Source of the DNA: Acidimicrobiaceae bacterium
GTDB taxonomy: Bacteria > Actinomycetota > Acidimicrobiia > Acidimicrobiales > Palsa-688
NCBI GenBank assembly: GCA_003158835.1
Contig: PMLI01000093.1
Coordinates: 1-9,474, forward strand
Direction: 5' to 3'
Length of the DNA stretch: 9,474 bases
Positions 1 to 6,921 of the stretch are shown piece after piece. Within the stretch, counting starts at the first letter, position 1. Each line of letters opens with the position of its first letter. The notes beneath the pieces are model-generated. The model was not told the DNA's origin and did not search any database. It worked only from the letters and a program-made list of their open reading frames with translations. The position numbers and the translations under genes were made by a program.

Positions 1-447
1 CACTACGGGCCAACCATCGGCCGCGAAGGCGTTGGCCAGGCGGTAGCCGGCCGCCCCCAGGCCGGCGATGACCACGTGGCGGCGCAGGTGCCGGACGACG
101 AAGCGGTTGAACTGCTCCCCGGTCATGGCGACGACCGCCCCCACGGCGGCATAGCCGAGCACACATGGCCCCAGGTAGCGGGCGATCTGGATATAGACGT
201 TGGCGTTTTGGCCGGCGACGCCGTCCAGGGTGAACAACTGGAGGGACCCGTACAACGAGTCGAGCAGGGGGCGGGAAGGCTTGGTCTTCGCAAAACCGAT
301 CATCGCCAGCACGAGCACGGCGCCGGCGAGCACGGCGAGCACCGCCGGCCGGTTGCGCCGCCAGCGCCTCGCGACGTGGTTGGCCCACAGCGCCCTGGCC
401 GCCCGGCGTCGCCTTATGGGCTGGTGGCTGAGCAGGTCTACGTACAC
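1..447 (-). CDS. Two-TM membrane protein with TrkA-N/RCK-like Rossmann domain, C-terminus outside window
   Basis: This is an open frame of 149 codons that reaches the window edge, so only the N-terminus is visible. A basic, Arg-rich stretch (residues 12-33) precedes a hydrophobic segment (about 35-53). A loop containing LLDSLYGSLQLF (61-72) follows, then a second hydrophobic segment (about 92-108). The protein then enters a Rossmann fold with HVVIAGLGAAG (124-134), a GxGxxG dinucleotide-binding loop. This layout (TM, 'LYxSLQLF' segment, TM, TrkA-N) is familiar from putative potassium-channel-like or RyR-associated NAD-binding proteins. I see no TVGYG-type selectivity filter, so channel activity is inferred only. 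The start is uncertain: the first in-frame candidate after the preceding stop is GTG at 447, with only a weak ribosome site. The ATG at 458 is out of frame and stops after six codons. The gene begins 20 bp after the WD40 gene and is presumably in the same operon. Confidence 0.72.
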   Translation of the reverse strand, partial: MYVDLLSHQPIRRRRAARALWANHVARRWRRNRPAVLAVLAGAVLVLAMIGFAKTKPSRPLLDSLYGSLQLFTLDGVAGQNANVYIQIARYLGPCVLGYAAVGAVVAMTGEQFNRFVVRHLRRHVVIAGLGAAGYRLANAFAADGWPVV

Positions 448-467
448 CTGGCGCTCATCTGACGAGG

Positions 468-3400
468 TCAGCCGTTCAGGTACTCGGCTCGTTCGGCCGC
501 GTTGTAACCCCGGGTCACCCGTGCCCGCGCCGCCCGCTCAAGATCGTGCAGGTTGGCTGTCGCCGCTTCGGCCGACAACACCCGGACAAAGCCGTCGTTG
601 CTGGCCGAGATGGCGACCGTGCTCCCGTCGAAGGTCCCGAACACGGCCAGGTTCACCGCCGTCGGGAAGGGCTCGTCAAAGGGACCGAAGGCGGCCAGCT
701 GGCTCCGGCCGGCGAGGCTCCAGATGCGGACCGCGCCATCGTCTCCCGCCGTCAGCACCTGCGAACCGTCCGCGCTGAACACGGCCGTGTTGACCTGCCC
801 ACTGCCAGTGTTGAGCTCCGCCGTCACCTTGTAGGAGGCGGCATCGAAGACCGTCACGTTGCCGGCGTTGTCAGCCAGCACCACCTGCTGGCCGTCCGGG
901 CTGAACTGCGCGTCCCAGACGACGGCGTCCTTGGTCGGGTTGTGGAACGCACCGAGGAACCTGCCGCTGTCACGCTCGCGCCCGCCGGTGAGGCTCCACT
1001 GCCACGCCACGCCGTCGTTATAAGAAACAAGCACGCGCGTCCCGCCGGCATTGAACGCCATACTGTTGACGAAAAAGGCGTAGCCCGCCGTTCTCGGGAG
1101 CTCGAACGTCCGGCCATTGGCCAGATCGACGATCTCGACGATGTTGTTGTCAGAAAAGATGATCGCCAACCAGCGGCCATCAGGGCTGAGCATGACCGTC
1201 TGCGGGGTACCGGGCCACTTTTTGGGCAGCGCCAGGTGGGCTGGTTGCACGCGGGGCATCCCCTGCGCGTTGTCGGTGACCTGCCACCCTCTGACCTGGT
1301 CCCCATCTCCCATCGCCACCACCCCGACGGCAATGGCGGCCTGCCCCGCCGCCTGGGGCTGCGAAGACGTCACAGACTGCATGTCGACCGGCTGCGAGCC
1401 GTTCAGGAACGTGGTCCGCCGGCCGGTGCGAAGGTCGATGGCGACAGCCTTGTCGGGCTCGGTGGTCTCGCCCGAGACTGACACACCGGAGCTGAGCGCC
1501 ACCACGTCGCCCAGACTGGGAACGAAGGTCAGGCCTCCCACCCCGTCGGTGGCGCCGGACCAGGGGAGCGACTGGCTCACCTGGGACGAGAAGAGCAGCT
1601 CGCGGGGACGGGTGTCCCACATCCTGACCAGGCCGTCCTCGCTCCCGGTCACGAGCGTGCCCGGGTCGGTGGGGTCGAACACGGCCGAGTAGACGACGCC
1701 GCAGTCGCAGTCGAGCTGGGCGATCTCCAGCCCACCAAGTTGCGACGCCTGTTCGAGTTGCCACACCGTCGCCTGGCCCAGGTCGGTCGTCGTGACCAGT
1801 TGGGAGCCGTCCGGGCTGAAGGCAGCGGTCTGAAGGTCTCCTCCGGCGCTGAACTGAGCGATCACAGTGTGGTCGCCGTACAGGTTGGTGACTTGCGTGA
1901 TGCCCTCGACACTGGTGGTGGCCAGCTCCCGACCATTCCGGCTCAAGGCCGAGCTGCTGACGTTCCCGGCCCCCCAGACGGTGTTGTTAGTCGGGAAAGT
2001 CTGCTTGAACCCGGGCACCGACCACACGGTCGCTCCGGAGCCGCCCGTTATGGCTGCTTCCGTCCCGGCCTGGTCCAGGCTGACGGTGCTCAGGCTGTTG
2101 AAGCCGGTCTGTACGCAGCGCCCGGCGAGGGGCTCGCCCACGTGGTACTCGCAGATGTAGCCGTTGGTGTCGACCGTGACGAGATGGTCGGCTCCATTGA
2201 CGGGGCCCTCCCAGGCAACCATCTGCCCCACGGGCCGGTTGTCACCGCCCGTCCCGGGCACGTACAGGGGCACGGCCTTGCCTGCGCCGGCGTCGGCCAG
2301 GATCTCGACGCCGGGCCAGTGGCCCGAGCGCCAACCGGGCCGAAGTTCTCCGACGACGGCTATGTAACGGCCGTCCGGGCTGAAAGCCACCCCGTTGACG
2401 GAAGAAAAGTCGGTGGCGCGAGCTTGGGGCGGGGTGGGCCGGCCCGGTTCCCATATCTTTATGCCACCGCCGTCAACCGTGCCCGCGGCCAACTGCTTGC
2501 CGTCGGGCCTGAACACGGCGGCGGACACGGACGTGCCGAAATCCAGGGTCTTTCTTTCTTCGATCTGGGGAAAGGACTGGCGGAGAGCCTCTTCGGCCTG
2601 TGGCGTGGCGCTCTTGTCTAGGGCCGACAGGGCGAGGAGGCTGCTGAGCTCGGGGTCGCCGGCCAGACTGGCGACGGCATCGGCGGCGAGCACCCGGGAC
2701 CGGTTGGCGTCCCGCTGATTGACGGCGTTGCCGACCACGAAGAGGGCGAGAAGGGCGATCGCCAGCGCGGCGGCGCCCCACGCCACCAGTGCCCGGCGCC
2801 GCTGCACCCGAGCCCTTTGCTCGGCCGCTTCCTTTTGGGCCTCGAGACGGCGGGCCGCGTACCGGCCGCGCCAATCGAGTACGGCGGGGGCCAGCACGTC
2901 ATGGAAGATCTCGTAGCGCGGCGGGCCATCGGCGCCCAGGGGAGGTTGCACGAAGCGCACGATGCGGGTGTCCCCTTCGCCCAGCCTGTCCAGGACGCCC
3001 GTCACCCGGTCCTCGGGACGGTTCGTGTAATCCACCAGGTCCGTCACCGCGTGGGCGATCTTGGTGCCCGATGGCGTCACGAGGTGGTGAAAGACATCAG
3101 CGGCGATGTCCTGGTCCTCGGCCGACAGGGAGCTGAGGGTGGCGTCGAGGTGGCTGCGGACGATCTTTTGGGCGCCGCCCAGCTGTGTCAAGGTGGAAAG
3201 ACGCAGCCGACGGGAGCCCAGAGCCACCTCCTCCTGCCAGATGCGGGTCATGACCAGCTGCAAGTAGGGCGCTTCGACCGCATCGGCCCCCCTGCCGTCC
3301 AACATCCCTGCGCCCACCGTCTCGAGTTTCACTTTGCCCGTGGCGACCTGGTCGACCACAGCCGAAACCAGTTCGGGTTCGATGCTCACCTGCTCCTCAG

Positions 3401-4118
3401 GGGGCAGTTGTCTGTTGTACTCCTCGATAGGGCGACGGATGGCCTCTCTGGCCGCTTCCTTGCCCAGCGGGCTTATGCGGCGGTACGAGCCGAACAGGTT
3501 GGGGATCCGGCTGCGAAAGCGGTCGAGCTGAGCCAGAGCGTCTTCCCTCGTCGCGACCAGAAAGCCGGCCGGAAGACCCTCCCGGCCCACCGCCAGGGGG
3601 AACTGCTCGGAAAACGAGAGCGGGCCCTTCTCGGAACCGTGGTATAAGAAGTACTCTTCGAACTGGTCGAATATCAGCAACAACGACGCCTGGGCCCGCG
3701 CCGCGGCGGTCTCGATGATCTGGACCAGGCTCTGGGGACCGGTGGGGGGCGCGCCAGTAGGGGGCGCGGCGCTCTCGGGGACGAACTCCTGCACCGACGC
3801 CTCGATGGCGGCGGCTATGCCGGCAATCGGGTTGTCCCGCCAGGTGCTGAACACCACCGGGACGAACTCCGCCGTACCGAAACGGCGCATGTCGCGCCGG
3901 GCGGCCTCGCGCAGGCTGGCTGCCACACCCGCCCGCAACAGGGAGCTTTTGCCGGCGCCGCTCTGACCGTAGACAAGCGTCAGCCTGGCCGCCTTGAGGT
4001 TGGCGAGGATGAGGTCACGTTCGCTCTCACGTCCGAAGAAAAAGGCGGCGTCGGCTTCGGTGAAGTGGGTGAGCCCCTTGTAGGGCCCGGTGGCGCGGGC
4101 GGCGGGGGGGACGTCCAT
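468..4118 (-). CDS. nSTAND1 NTPase with transmembrane segment and C-terminal double WD40 propeller
   Basis: This is a 1216-residue STAND-class signalling ATPase. It opens with the nSTAND1 signature PYKGLTHF...DAAFFFGRE (12-31). Walker A is GQSGAGKSS (51-59) and Walker B is LLLIFDQFEE (146-155). FLVATRED (186-193) looks like a sensor strand. A winged-helix-like region ends in YEIFHDVLAPAVLDWR (402-417), typical of the family. A charged, probably helical stretch (418-442) leads into one hydrophobic segment (about 444-464), then a short helical linker (475-517). From about 530 to 1181 I count some fourteen WD40 blades by eye, with repeated S/R-PDG turns and WD/IW-like strand ends (for example 572-583, 766-786, 808-834, 1108-1133). 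That suits two seven-bladed propellers. The ATG at 4118 overlaps the SIR2 stop as TGATG and lies just before the conserved N-terminus. An in-frame extension upstream to 4376 exists but runs inside the SIR2 gene and has no family-like sequence. Known relatives act as ligand-triggered switches in conflict systems; the trigger here is unknown. Confidence 0.93.
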   Translation of the reverse strand: MDVPPAARATGPYKGLTHFTEADAAFFFGRESERDLILANLKAARLTLVYGQSGAGKSSLLRAGVAASLREAARRDMRRFGTAEFVPVVFSTWRDNPIAGIAAAIEASVQEFVPESAAPPTGAPPTGPQSLVQIIETAAARAQASLLLIFDQFEEYFLYHGSEKGPLSFSEQFPLAVGREGLPAGFLVATREDALAQLDRFRSRIPNLFGSYRRISPLGKEAAREAIRRPIEEYNRQLPPEEQVSIEPELVSAVVDQVATGKVKLETVGAGMLDGRGADAVEAPYLQLVMTRIWQEEVALGSRRLRLSTLTQLGGAQKIVRSHLDATLSSLSAEDQDIAADVFHHLVTPSGTKIAHAVTDLVDYTNRPEDRVTGVLDRLGEGDTRIVRFVQPPLGADGPPRYEIFHDVLAPAVLDWRGRYAARRLEAQKEAAEQRARVQRRRALVAWGAAALAIALLALFVVGNAVNQRDANRSRVLAADAVASLAGDPELSSLLALSALDKSATPQAEEALRQSFPQIEERKTLDFGTSVSAAVFRPDGKQLAAGTVDGGGIKIWEPGRPTPPQARATDFSSVNGVAFSPDGRYIAVVGELRPGWRSGHWPGVEILADAGAGKAVPLYVPGTGGDNRPVGQMVAWEGPVNGADHLVTVDTNGYICEYHVGEPLAGRCVQTGFNSLSTVSLDQAGTEAAITGGSGATVWSVPGFKQTFPTNNTVWGAGNVSSSALSRNGRELATTSVEGITQVTNLYGDHTVIAQFSAGGDLQTAAFSPDGSQLVTTTDLGQATVWQLEQASQLGGLEIAQLDCDCGVVYSAVFDPTDPGTLVTGSEDGLVRMWDTRPRELLFSSQVSQSLPWSGATDGVGGLTFVPSLGDVVALSSGVSVSGETTEPDKAVAIDLRTGRRTTFLNGSQPVDMQSVTSSQPQAAGQAAIAVGVVAMGDGDQVRGWQVTDNAQGMPRVQPAHLALPKKWPGTPQTVMLSPDGRWLAIIFSDNNIVEIVDLANGRTFELPRTAGYAFFVNSMAFNAGGTRVLVSYNDGVAWQWSLTGGRERDSGRFLGAFHNPTKDAVVWDAQFSPDGQQVVLADNAGNVTVFDAASYKVTAELNTGSGQVNTAVFSADGSQVLTAGDDGAVRIWSLAGRSQLAAFGPFDEPFPTAVNLAVFGTFDGSTVAISASNDGFVRVLSAEAATANLHDLERAARARVTRGYNAAERAEYLNG

Positions 4119-4120
4119 CA
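4116..4120 (-). promoter_or_regulatory. TGATG stop/start overlap coupling SIR2 and nSTAND1 genes
   Basis: The SIR2 stop TGA (4120-4118) and the nSTAND1 start ATG (4118-4116) share one base. The bases just upstream contain no clear purine-rich ribosome site, so the second gene is probably translated by termination-reinitiation from the first. This implies linked dosage of the two proteins. Confidence 0.7.
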
Positions 4121-5113
4121 AGAGTGGTCGGTGAGCCAGGTCTCGAAAGCGCTCGTCAGATGGACGAGGTACTCCTCGAGGGTCATTCCGATCATCGTCA
4201 CGTTCTTCTTCGCCCACGTCTTCTGCTCGACCGGGTCGAAATCCCGGCGGACGGCCCACCAATCGTTGGGCTTGGCTTTTTCCCTGAGCTGGTAGAGGAT
4301 GGCGCGCAAGTTCCAGTCCCGCAGGCTGTAACCGAGGAACAGCAGGTGGCAGTTGAGCAGTCGCGTGAGCACGCAAGCCGGCAGGAGCTCGTCGAGGTCG
4401 GCGTGCGTCAGGTACTCGATGTAGTGGTCCTCAGTGATGACGTAACTGTCGTGGTTGGGGTCGTTCCGGTTGACGAAACCGTGCAACTTCAGGACGACCG
4501 TTCGCTCCTCGGGGTTGGCGTCGAGGTACTCCCGCGGCTCCTCGATCAGCTTCAGGGAGCCCCCGGGCGGTTGGTGGAAAAAGTGGCCGTGGTGCTCGCC
4601 GTCCGCCATGTACACGACCAGGTCGTAGGGCTCGCCGCGCTCGTCGAGGGCCTGCTCCAAAAGGTCGTCGTAATTGGTCGTGACCAATAAGGGGGGGTCG
4701 CCGAGCAGGCCCTTTTCCCGCAACCGGCCCGGTACCTCAGCCAGGAAGTGGTGCAGTGGCGTGGTCGGCAGGTCCCGGTCGAAGATGTCGTGCAGCTCCT
4801 CGTAAAGCGGCGTCGAGCCGCCCTTCATGGCCGAGATCCATTGCGCCACCGCCAGTAGCTCGTAGGAGCTGGCCAGCTCCGGGGGCAAATGGAACTCCTT
4901 CGACAACCGCGCCGCCAGCTCCTCGGCGCTGGGGGCTCCTGTCCACTCGCCTGCTCCTGGGCCCGGTCTACCGAACAGGCTCGCCCCCGAGCCGAGCACG
5001 GGTGTCAGCCGGCCGCGCCTCAGGCCGCGGCAGACGATGTCGAAATGTGCCGCCAGTTCCTCGGCGGCCGGGCTGAGGTTATTGGGCGAGTTCTGGGTGT
5101 TGGCTACACTCAT
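4118..5113 (-). CDS. SIR2-like (SIR2_2 family) NAD-dependent effector protein
   Basis: This 331-residue protein has the hallmarks of the bacterial SIR2_2 family. A glycine loop for NAD, LTPVLGSGAS, lies at 36-45. TTNYDDLLE (145-153) carries the conserved Asn, and LKLHG (208-212) carries the putative catalytic His. FLGYSLRDWNL (259-269) is the late Rossmann strand with its acidic residue. No zinc-ribbon cysteine quartet of classical deacetylases is seen. Members of this family in ThsA, DSR, SIR2-HerA and Avs5 defence systems consume NAD(+), so an NADase effector role is likely, though hydrolysis itself is inferred. There is no fused sensor domain and no obvious membrane segment; the sensor appears to be the coupled nSTAND1-WD40 protein downstream. 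The ATG at 5113 is the only good start, because an in-frame TGA lies at 5140-5138 and no other ATG, GTG or TTG lies between. The ribosome site is weak (a GAAGAG-like stretch). Confidence 0.9.
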   Translation of the reverse strand: MSVANTQNSPNNLSPAAEELAAHFDIVCRGLRRGRLTPVLGSGASLFGRPGPGAGEWTGAPSAEELAARLSKEFHLPPELASSYELLAVAQWISAMKGGSTPLYEELHDIFDRDLPTTPLHHFLAEVPGRLREKGLLGDPPLLVTTNYDDLLEQALDERGEPYDLVVYMADGEHHGHFFHQPPGGSLKLIEEPREYLDANPEERTVVLKLHGFVNRNDPNHDSYVITEDHYIEYLTHADLDELLPACVLTRLLNCHLLFLGYSLRDWNLRAILYQLREKAKPNDWWAVRRDFDPVEQKTWAKKNVTMIGMTLEEYLVHLTSAFETWLTDHS

Positions 5114-5162
5114 GGCGCATCTCTTCGGCCTCGACCTTCACCTGCCCCTTCACCCGCCGCAT
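5079..5162 (-). other. Possible 27-codon linker ORF spanning the dehydrogenase-SIR2 junction
   Basis: An ATG at 5162-5160 overlaps the dehydrogenase stop (5164-5162) as TGATG. It opens a frame of 27 codons ending at TAA 5081-5079, which is 34 bases inside the SIR2 gene. The peptide begins MRRVKGQVKVEAEE and is basic then acidic; I recognise no family. It could be a translational bridge carrying ribosomes from the metabolic operon towards the SIR2 start, the stump of a lost operon gene, or chance. The stretch also contains two GGTGAAGG-like purine runs. Confidence 0.3.
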
Positions 5163-6040
5163 CATAGTTCCTTGTACACGAGGATGACCGAAGAGTCGTC
5201 CATGCGGCCGTACCCTGCGGCTGCTCCCATCCGGAAGGCGTGCTGGGCCGCCTGCGCCAGCATGGTCCGCACCCCGGACTTCTCGGCCGCGTCCACGACC
5301 AGGTCCATGTCCTTGACGAAGATGTCGAGAGCGCTCTTGACGTCACCGAAGTCGCCCTCGACCATGCGGCGGCCCCGGTCGTCCAGCATGAAGGAGGCCG
5401 CCGCCCCCTGTCTCACGACCTCCCAACTAGCGCCGGCGTCCAGCCCGATCGACTCGGCGAAGTTGAGTGCCTCGGCGGCAGCCGCGATGTGCACACCGCA
5501 CAGCAATTGGTTGACAAGCTTCAGTTTTTGGCCGTCACCCGGCCATGGGCCGACCAGCGGCGCCGTACTCGCCATGGCGTTCAGCAGCGGCGCCACCCGC
5601 TCGACGGCCTCGGGGGCGCCGCCCACCATCATGAGAAGGTCGCCCGAGGCGGCCCGGACGACGCCGCCCGAAACGGGCGCGTCGACCGTGCTGGTCCCCT
5701 TCTCCGAGAGCCGCGCCGACCAGCGGCGGACCGCGGCCGGGCCGACCGTGGACATGACGAGTACGACCGATCCCGCCGCCAGCGCCCCGGCCGCGCCGCC
5801 GTCACCGAACAGGGCGGACTCTGCCTGAGCCGGGGTGGCCACCATGATGGCGAGCACATCCGCTCCGGACGCGGCGCCGGACGCGCTCATGGCCGGCACG
5901 ATCCCGTCGCCGGCAAGTGCCGCCGACCGCTGGGGGTCGACGTCGTAAGCCGTCACGGCATGGCCGGCGCGAGCGACTACCCGGGCCATCGGAGCCCCCA
6001 TGGCACCGAGCCCGATCCAACCGACATTCAACGTCACCAC
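5162..6040 (-). CDS. NAD(P)-dependent beta-hydroxyacid dehydrogenase, L-threonate dehydrogenase (LtnD)-like
   Basis: This 292-residue member of the 6-phosphogluconate/3-hydroxyisobutyrate dehydrogenase superfamily probably oxidises a C4 (or longer) sugar acid to its keto acid in the cytoplasm. The N-terminal Rossmann domain has VGWIGLGAMG (6-15). The substrate loop is DAPVSGG (120-126). The catalytic segment GDGQKLKLVNQ (168-178) holds the expected Lys174 and Asn177. KDMDLVVDAA (243-252) and a late DDSS (281-284) are typical of the C-terminal helical domain. The length is normal and no key residue is missing. Placement beside a DUF1537 kinase favours the LtnD/OtnD/DenD branch, but the exact substrate (L-threonate, D-threonate, erythronate or another acid) cannot be read from sequence. 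The start is GTG at 6040 or the next GTG at 6037, which makes a GTGA overlap with the aldolase stop. A purine run (AAGGGGAG, 6054-6047) serves either. Confidence 0.9.
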   Translation of the reverse strand: MVTLNVGWIGLGAMGAPMARVVARAGHAVTAYDVDPQRSAALAGDGIVPAMSASGAASGADVLAIMVATPAQAESALFGDGGAAGALAAGSVVLVMSTVGPAAVRRWSARLSEKGTSTVDAPVSGGVVRAASGDLLMMVGGAPEAVERVAPLLNAMASTAPLVGPWPGDGQKLKLVNQLLCGVHIAAAAEALNFAESIGLDAGASWEVVRQGAAASFMLDDRGRRMVEGDFGDVKSALDIFVKDMDLVVDAAEKSGVRTMLAQAAQHAFRMGAAAGYGRMDDSSVILVYKEL

Positions 6041-6054
6041 CTGTCACTCCCCTT
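6034..6054 (-). promoter_or_regulatory. Aldolase-dehydrogenase junction with internal ribosome site and paired GTG starts
   Basis: Within the last codons of the aldolase gene lies AAGGGGAG (6054-6047), a good Shine-Dalgarno-like run. It is 6 bases before GTG 6040 and 9 before GTG 6037. The aldolase stop is TGA 6036-6034, so the second GTG gives a four-base GTGA overlap. Either start yields essentially the same protein. The arrangement indicates one cotranscribed unit. Confidence 0.55.
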
Positions 6055-6918
6055 CATCGTCTGCGGTCCTTCTTCGCCTGCGGGCGAACGCCCCGACAGA
6101 AGCATGATCTTGCGGTAGGCGACGCCGGCCATGGCGGCAACGGCGCGTTGCTGCACCCGCCGGATGTCGTCGCCACCGGCCGCCAGGGCCTGTGCCATTG
6201 CGGTCACATGGGCGCGGCGCATCTCCGCGTTGAGGTTGACTTTGGCCACCCCGGCGCTCACCGCCCCCAGTAGCTCGCCTTCGTCGGTCCCCGAGGCGCC
6301 GTGGAGCACCAGGGGCACTGATGTTACGGCCGCGATGGCCCGCAACCGCTCCAGATCGAGCCGGACCGGCCCGGCCGTCATGCCGTGCACGTTGCCGACG
6401 GCAACGGCGAGTGCGTCGACGCCTGTGCGCTCGACAAAGTCGGCTGCTTGGCCCGGGTCGGTGTAATCGGTGGCCACGGCGCCGACCGACATGTCCTCGT
6501 CCCCGGCGATGGCGCCCAGTTCGGCTTCGACCCAGACACCGCAAGCATGGGACTCTTCCACCACCGAGCGCGTCAAGGCGATGTTGTCGTCGTACCCAAG
6601 GTGCGAGCCGTCGACCATCACCGATGTGTAGCCGAGCCCGATGCAAGCCCGGATCTCGTCGGGGCTCACGGAGTGGTCCAGGTGGACGCCGATGAGCACG
6701 GTGGACCGCCGGGCGGCCGAAAGGACCGATTCCGCCAATAGTTCGCGGCCGACGGCCGCGAACGAGCTTGACCCGGCTTGCACTATCACCGGCGCCCCCG
6801 CTCGTTCGGCCGCCTGGCAGATCGCCGCCGTCGATTCCAATGTGTAGGTGGTGATCGCGGCCAGGGCGTGCCCTCGAGCACGGAAGTCCCTAATCATGCC
6901 GGCGCCCCGGGCCAGCAT
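6034..6918 (-). CDS. Class II fructose-bisphosphate-aldolase-family enzyme (ketose-bisphosphate aldolase type)
   Basis: This 294-residue zinc-dependent TIM-barrel aldolase shows every hallmark motif of the GatY/KbaY/FbaA family. HLDHS (79-83) has catalytic Asp81 and zinc ligand His82. MVDGSHL (101-107) and VEAELGAIAG (130-139) follow. GNVHG (175-179) and LVLHGASG (204-211) supply further zinc-ligand histidines (178, 206). KVNLNAEMR (226-234) is the phosphate-binding end. Because it sits between an acid-sugar kinase and a dehydrogenase, its substrate is probably the phosphorylated keto acid rather than fructose-1,6-bisphosphate. Loss of CO2 from a 3-oxo-tetronate 4-phosphate, or retro-aldol cleavage of a longer acid, would release DHAP; this is inference. 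The ATG at 6918 gives an N-terminus the same length as relatives. GTG one codon earlier (6921) is the alternative, and both overlap the kinase stop. Confidence 0.9.
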   Translation of the reverse strand: MLARGAGMIRDFRARGHALAAITTYTLESTAAICQAAERAGAPVIVQAGSSSFAAVGRELLAESVLSAARRSTVLIGVHLDHSVSPDEIRACIGLGYTSVMVDGSHLGYDDNIALTRSVVEESHACGVWVEAELGAIAGDEDMSVGAVATDYTDPGQAADFVERTGVDALAVAVGNVHGMTAGPVRLDLERLRAIAAVTSVPLVLHGASGTDEGELLGAVSAGVAKVNLNAEMRRAHVTAMAQALAAGGDDIRRVQQRAVAAMAGVAYRKIMLLSGRSPAGEEGPQTMKGSDRW

Positions 6919-6921
6919 CAC
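6916..6921 (-). promoter_or_regulatory. GTGATG kinase-aldolase overlap
   Basis: The kinase stop TGA (6920-6918) lies inside GTGATG, which offers two in-frame aldolase starts, GTG 6921 and ATG 6918. ATG 6918 makes the common TGATG overlap and matches the family's N-terminal length. Translational coupling of the two enzymes is likely. Confidence 0.55.

Noticed and set aside
438..458. ATG at 458 as start of the TrkA-N gene
   Set aside because: It is out of frame with the membrane protein and meets a stop after six codons; GTG 447 is in frame.
546..1481. Plus-strand open frames opposite the WD40 region, including a second at 2817-3647
   Set aside because: These are antisense shadows of clear WD40 and nSTAND1 coding sequence; the translations are rich in Arg, Gly and His with no domain.
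3741..3775. Short duplicated GC-rich stretch encoding PPTGAPPTG in the nSTAND1 gene
   Set aside because: It is in frame, tiny and lies in a variable loop between Walker A and Walker B; ordinary low-complexity linker.
4119..4376. In-frame upstream extension of the nSTAND1-WD40 gene by 86 residues
   Set aside because: It overlaps the end of the SIR2 gene in another frame, is Pro/Arg-rich with no family similarity, and the ATG at 4118 fits both the TGATG overlap and the conserved N-terminus.
5162..6040. Genuine 6-phosphogluconate dehydrogenase (Gnd)
   Set aside because: The length (292 residues), single short C-terminal domain and DUF1537/aldolase neighbours fit the beta-hydroxyacid/threonate dehydrogenase branch instead.
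5240..6118. Plus-strand open frame opposite the dehydrogenase
   Set aside because: The minus strand has all dehydrogenase motifs; the plus-strand translation has none and is strongly biased to Arg, Gly and His.
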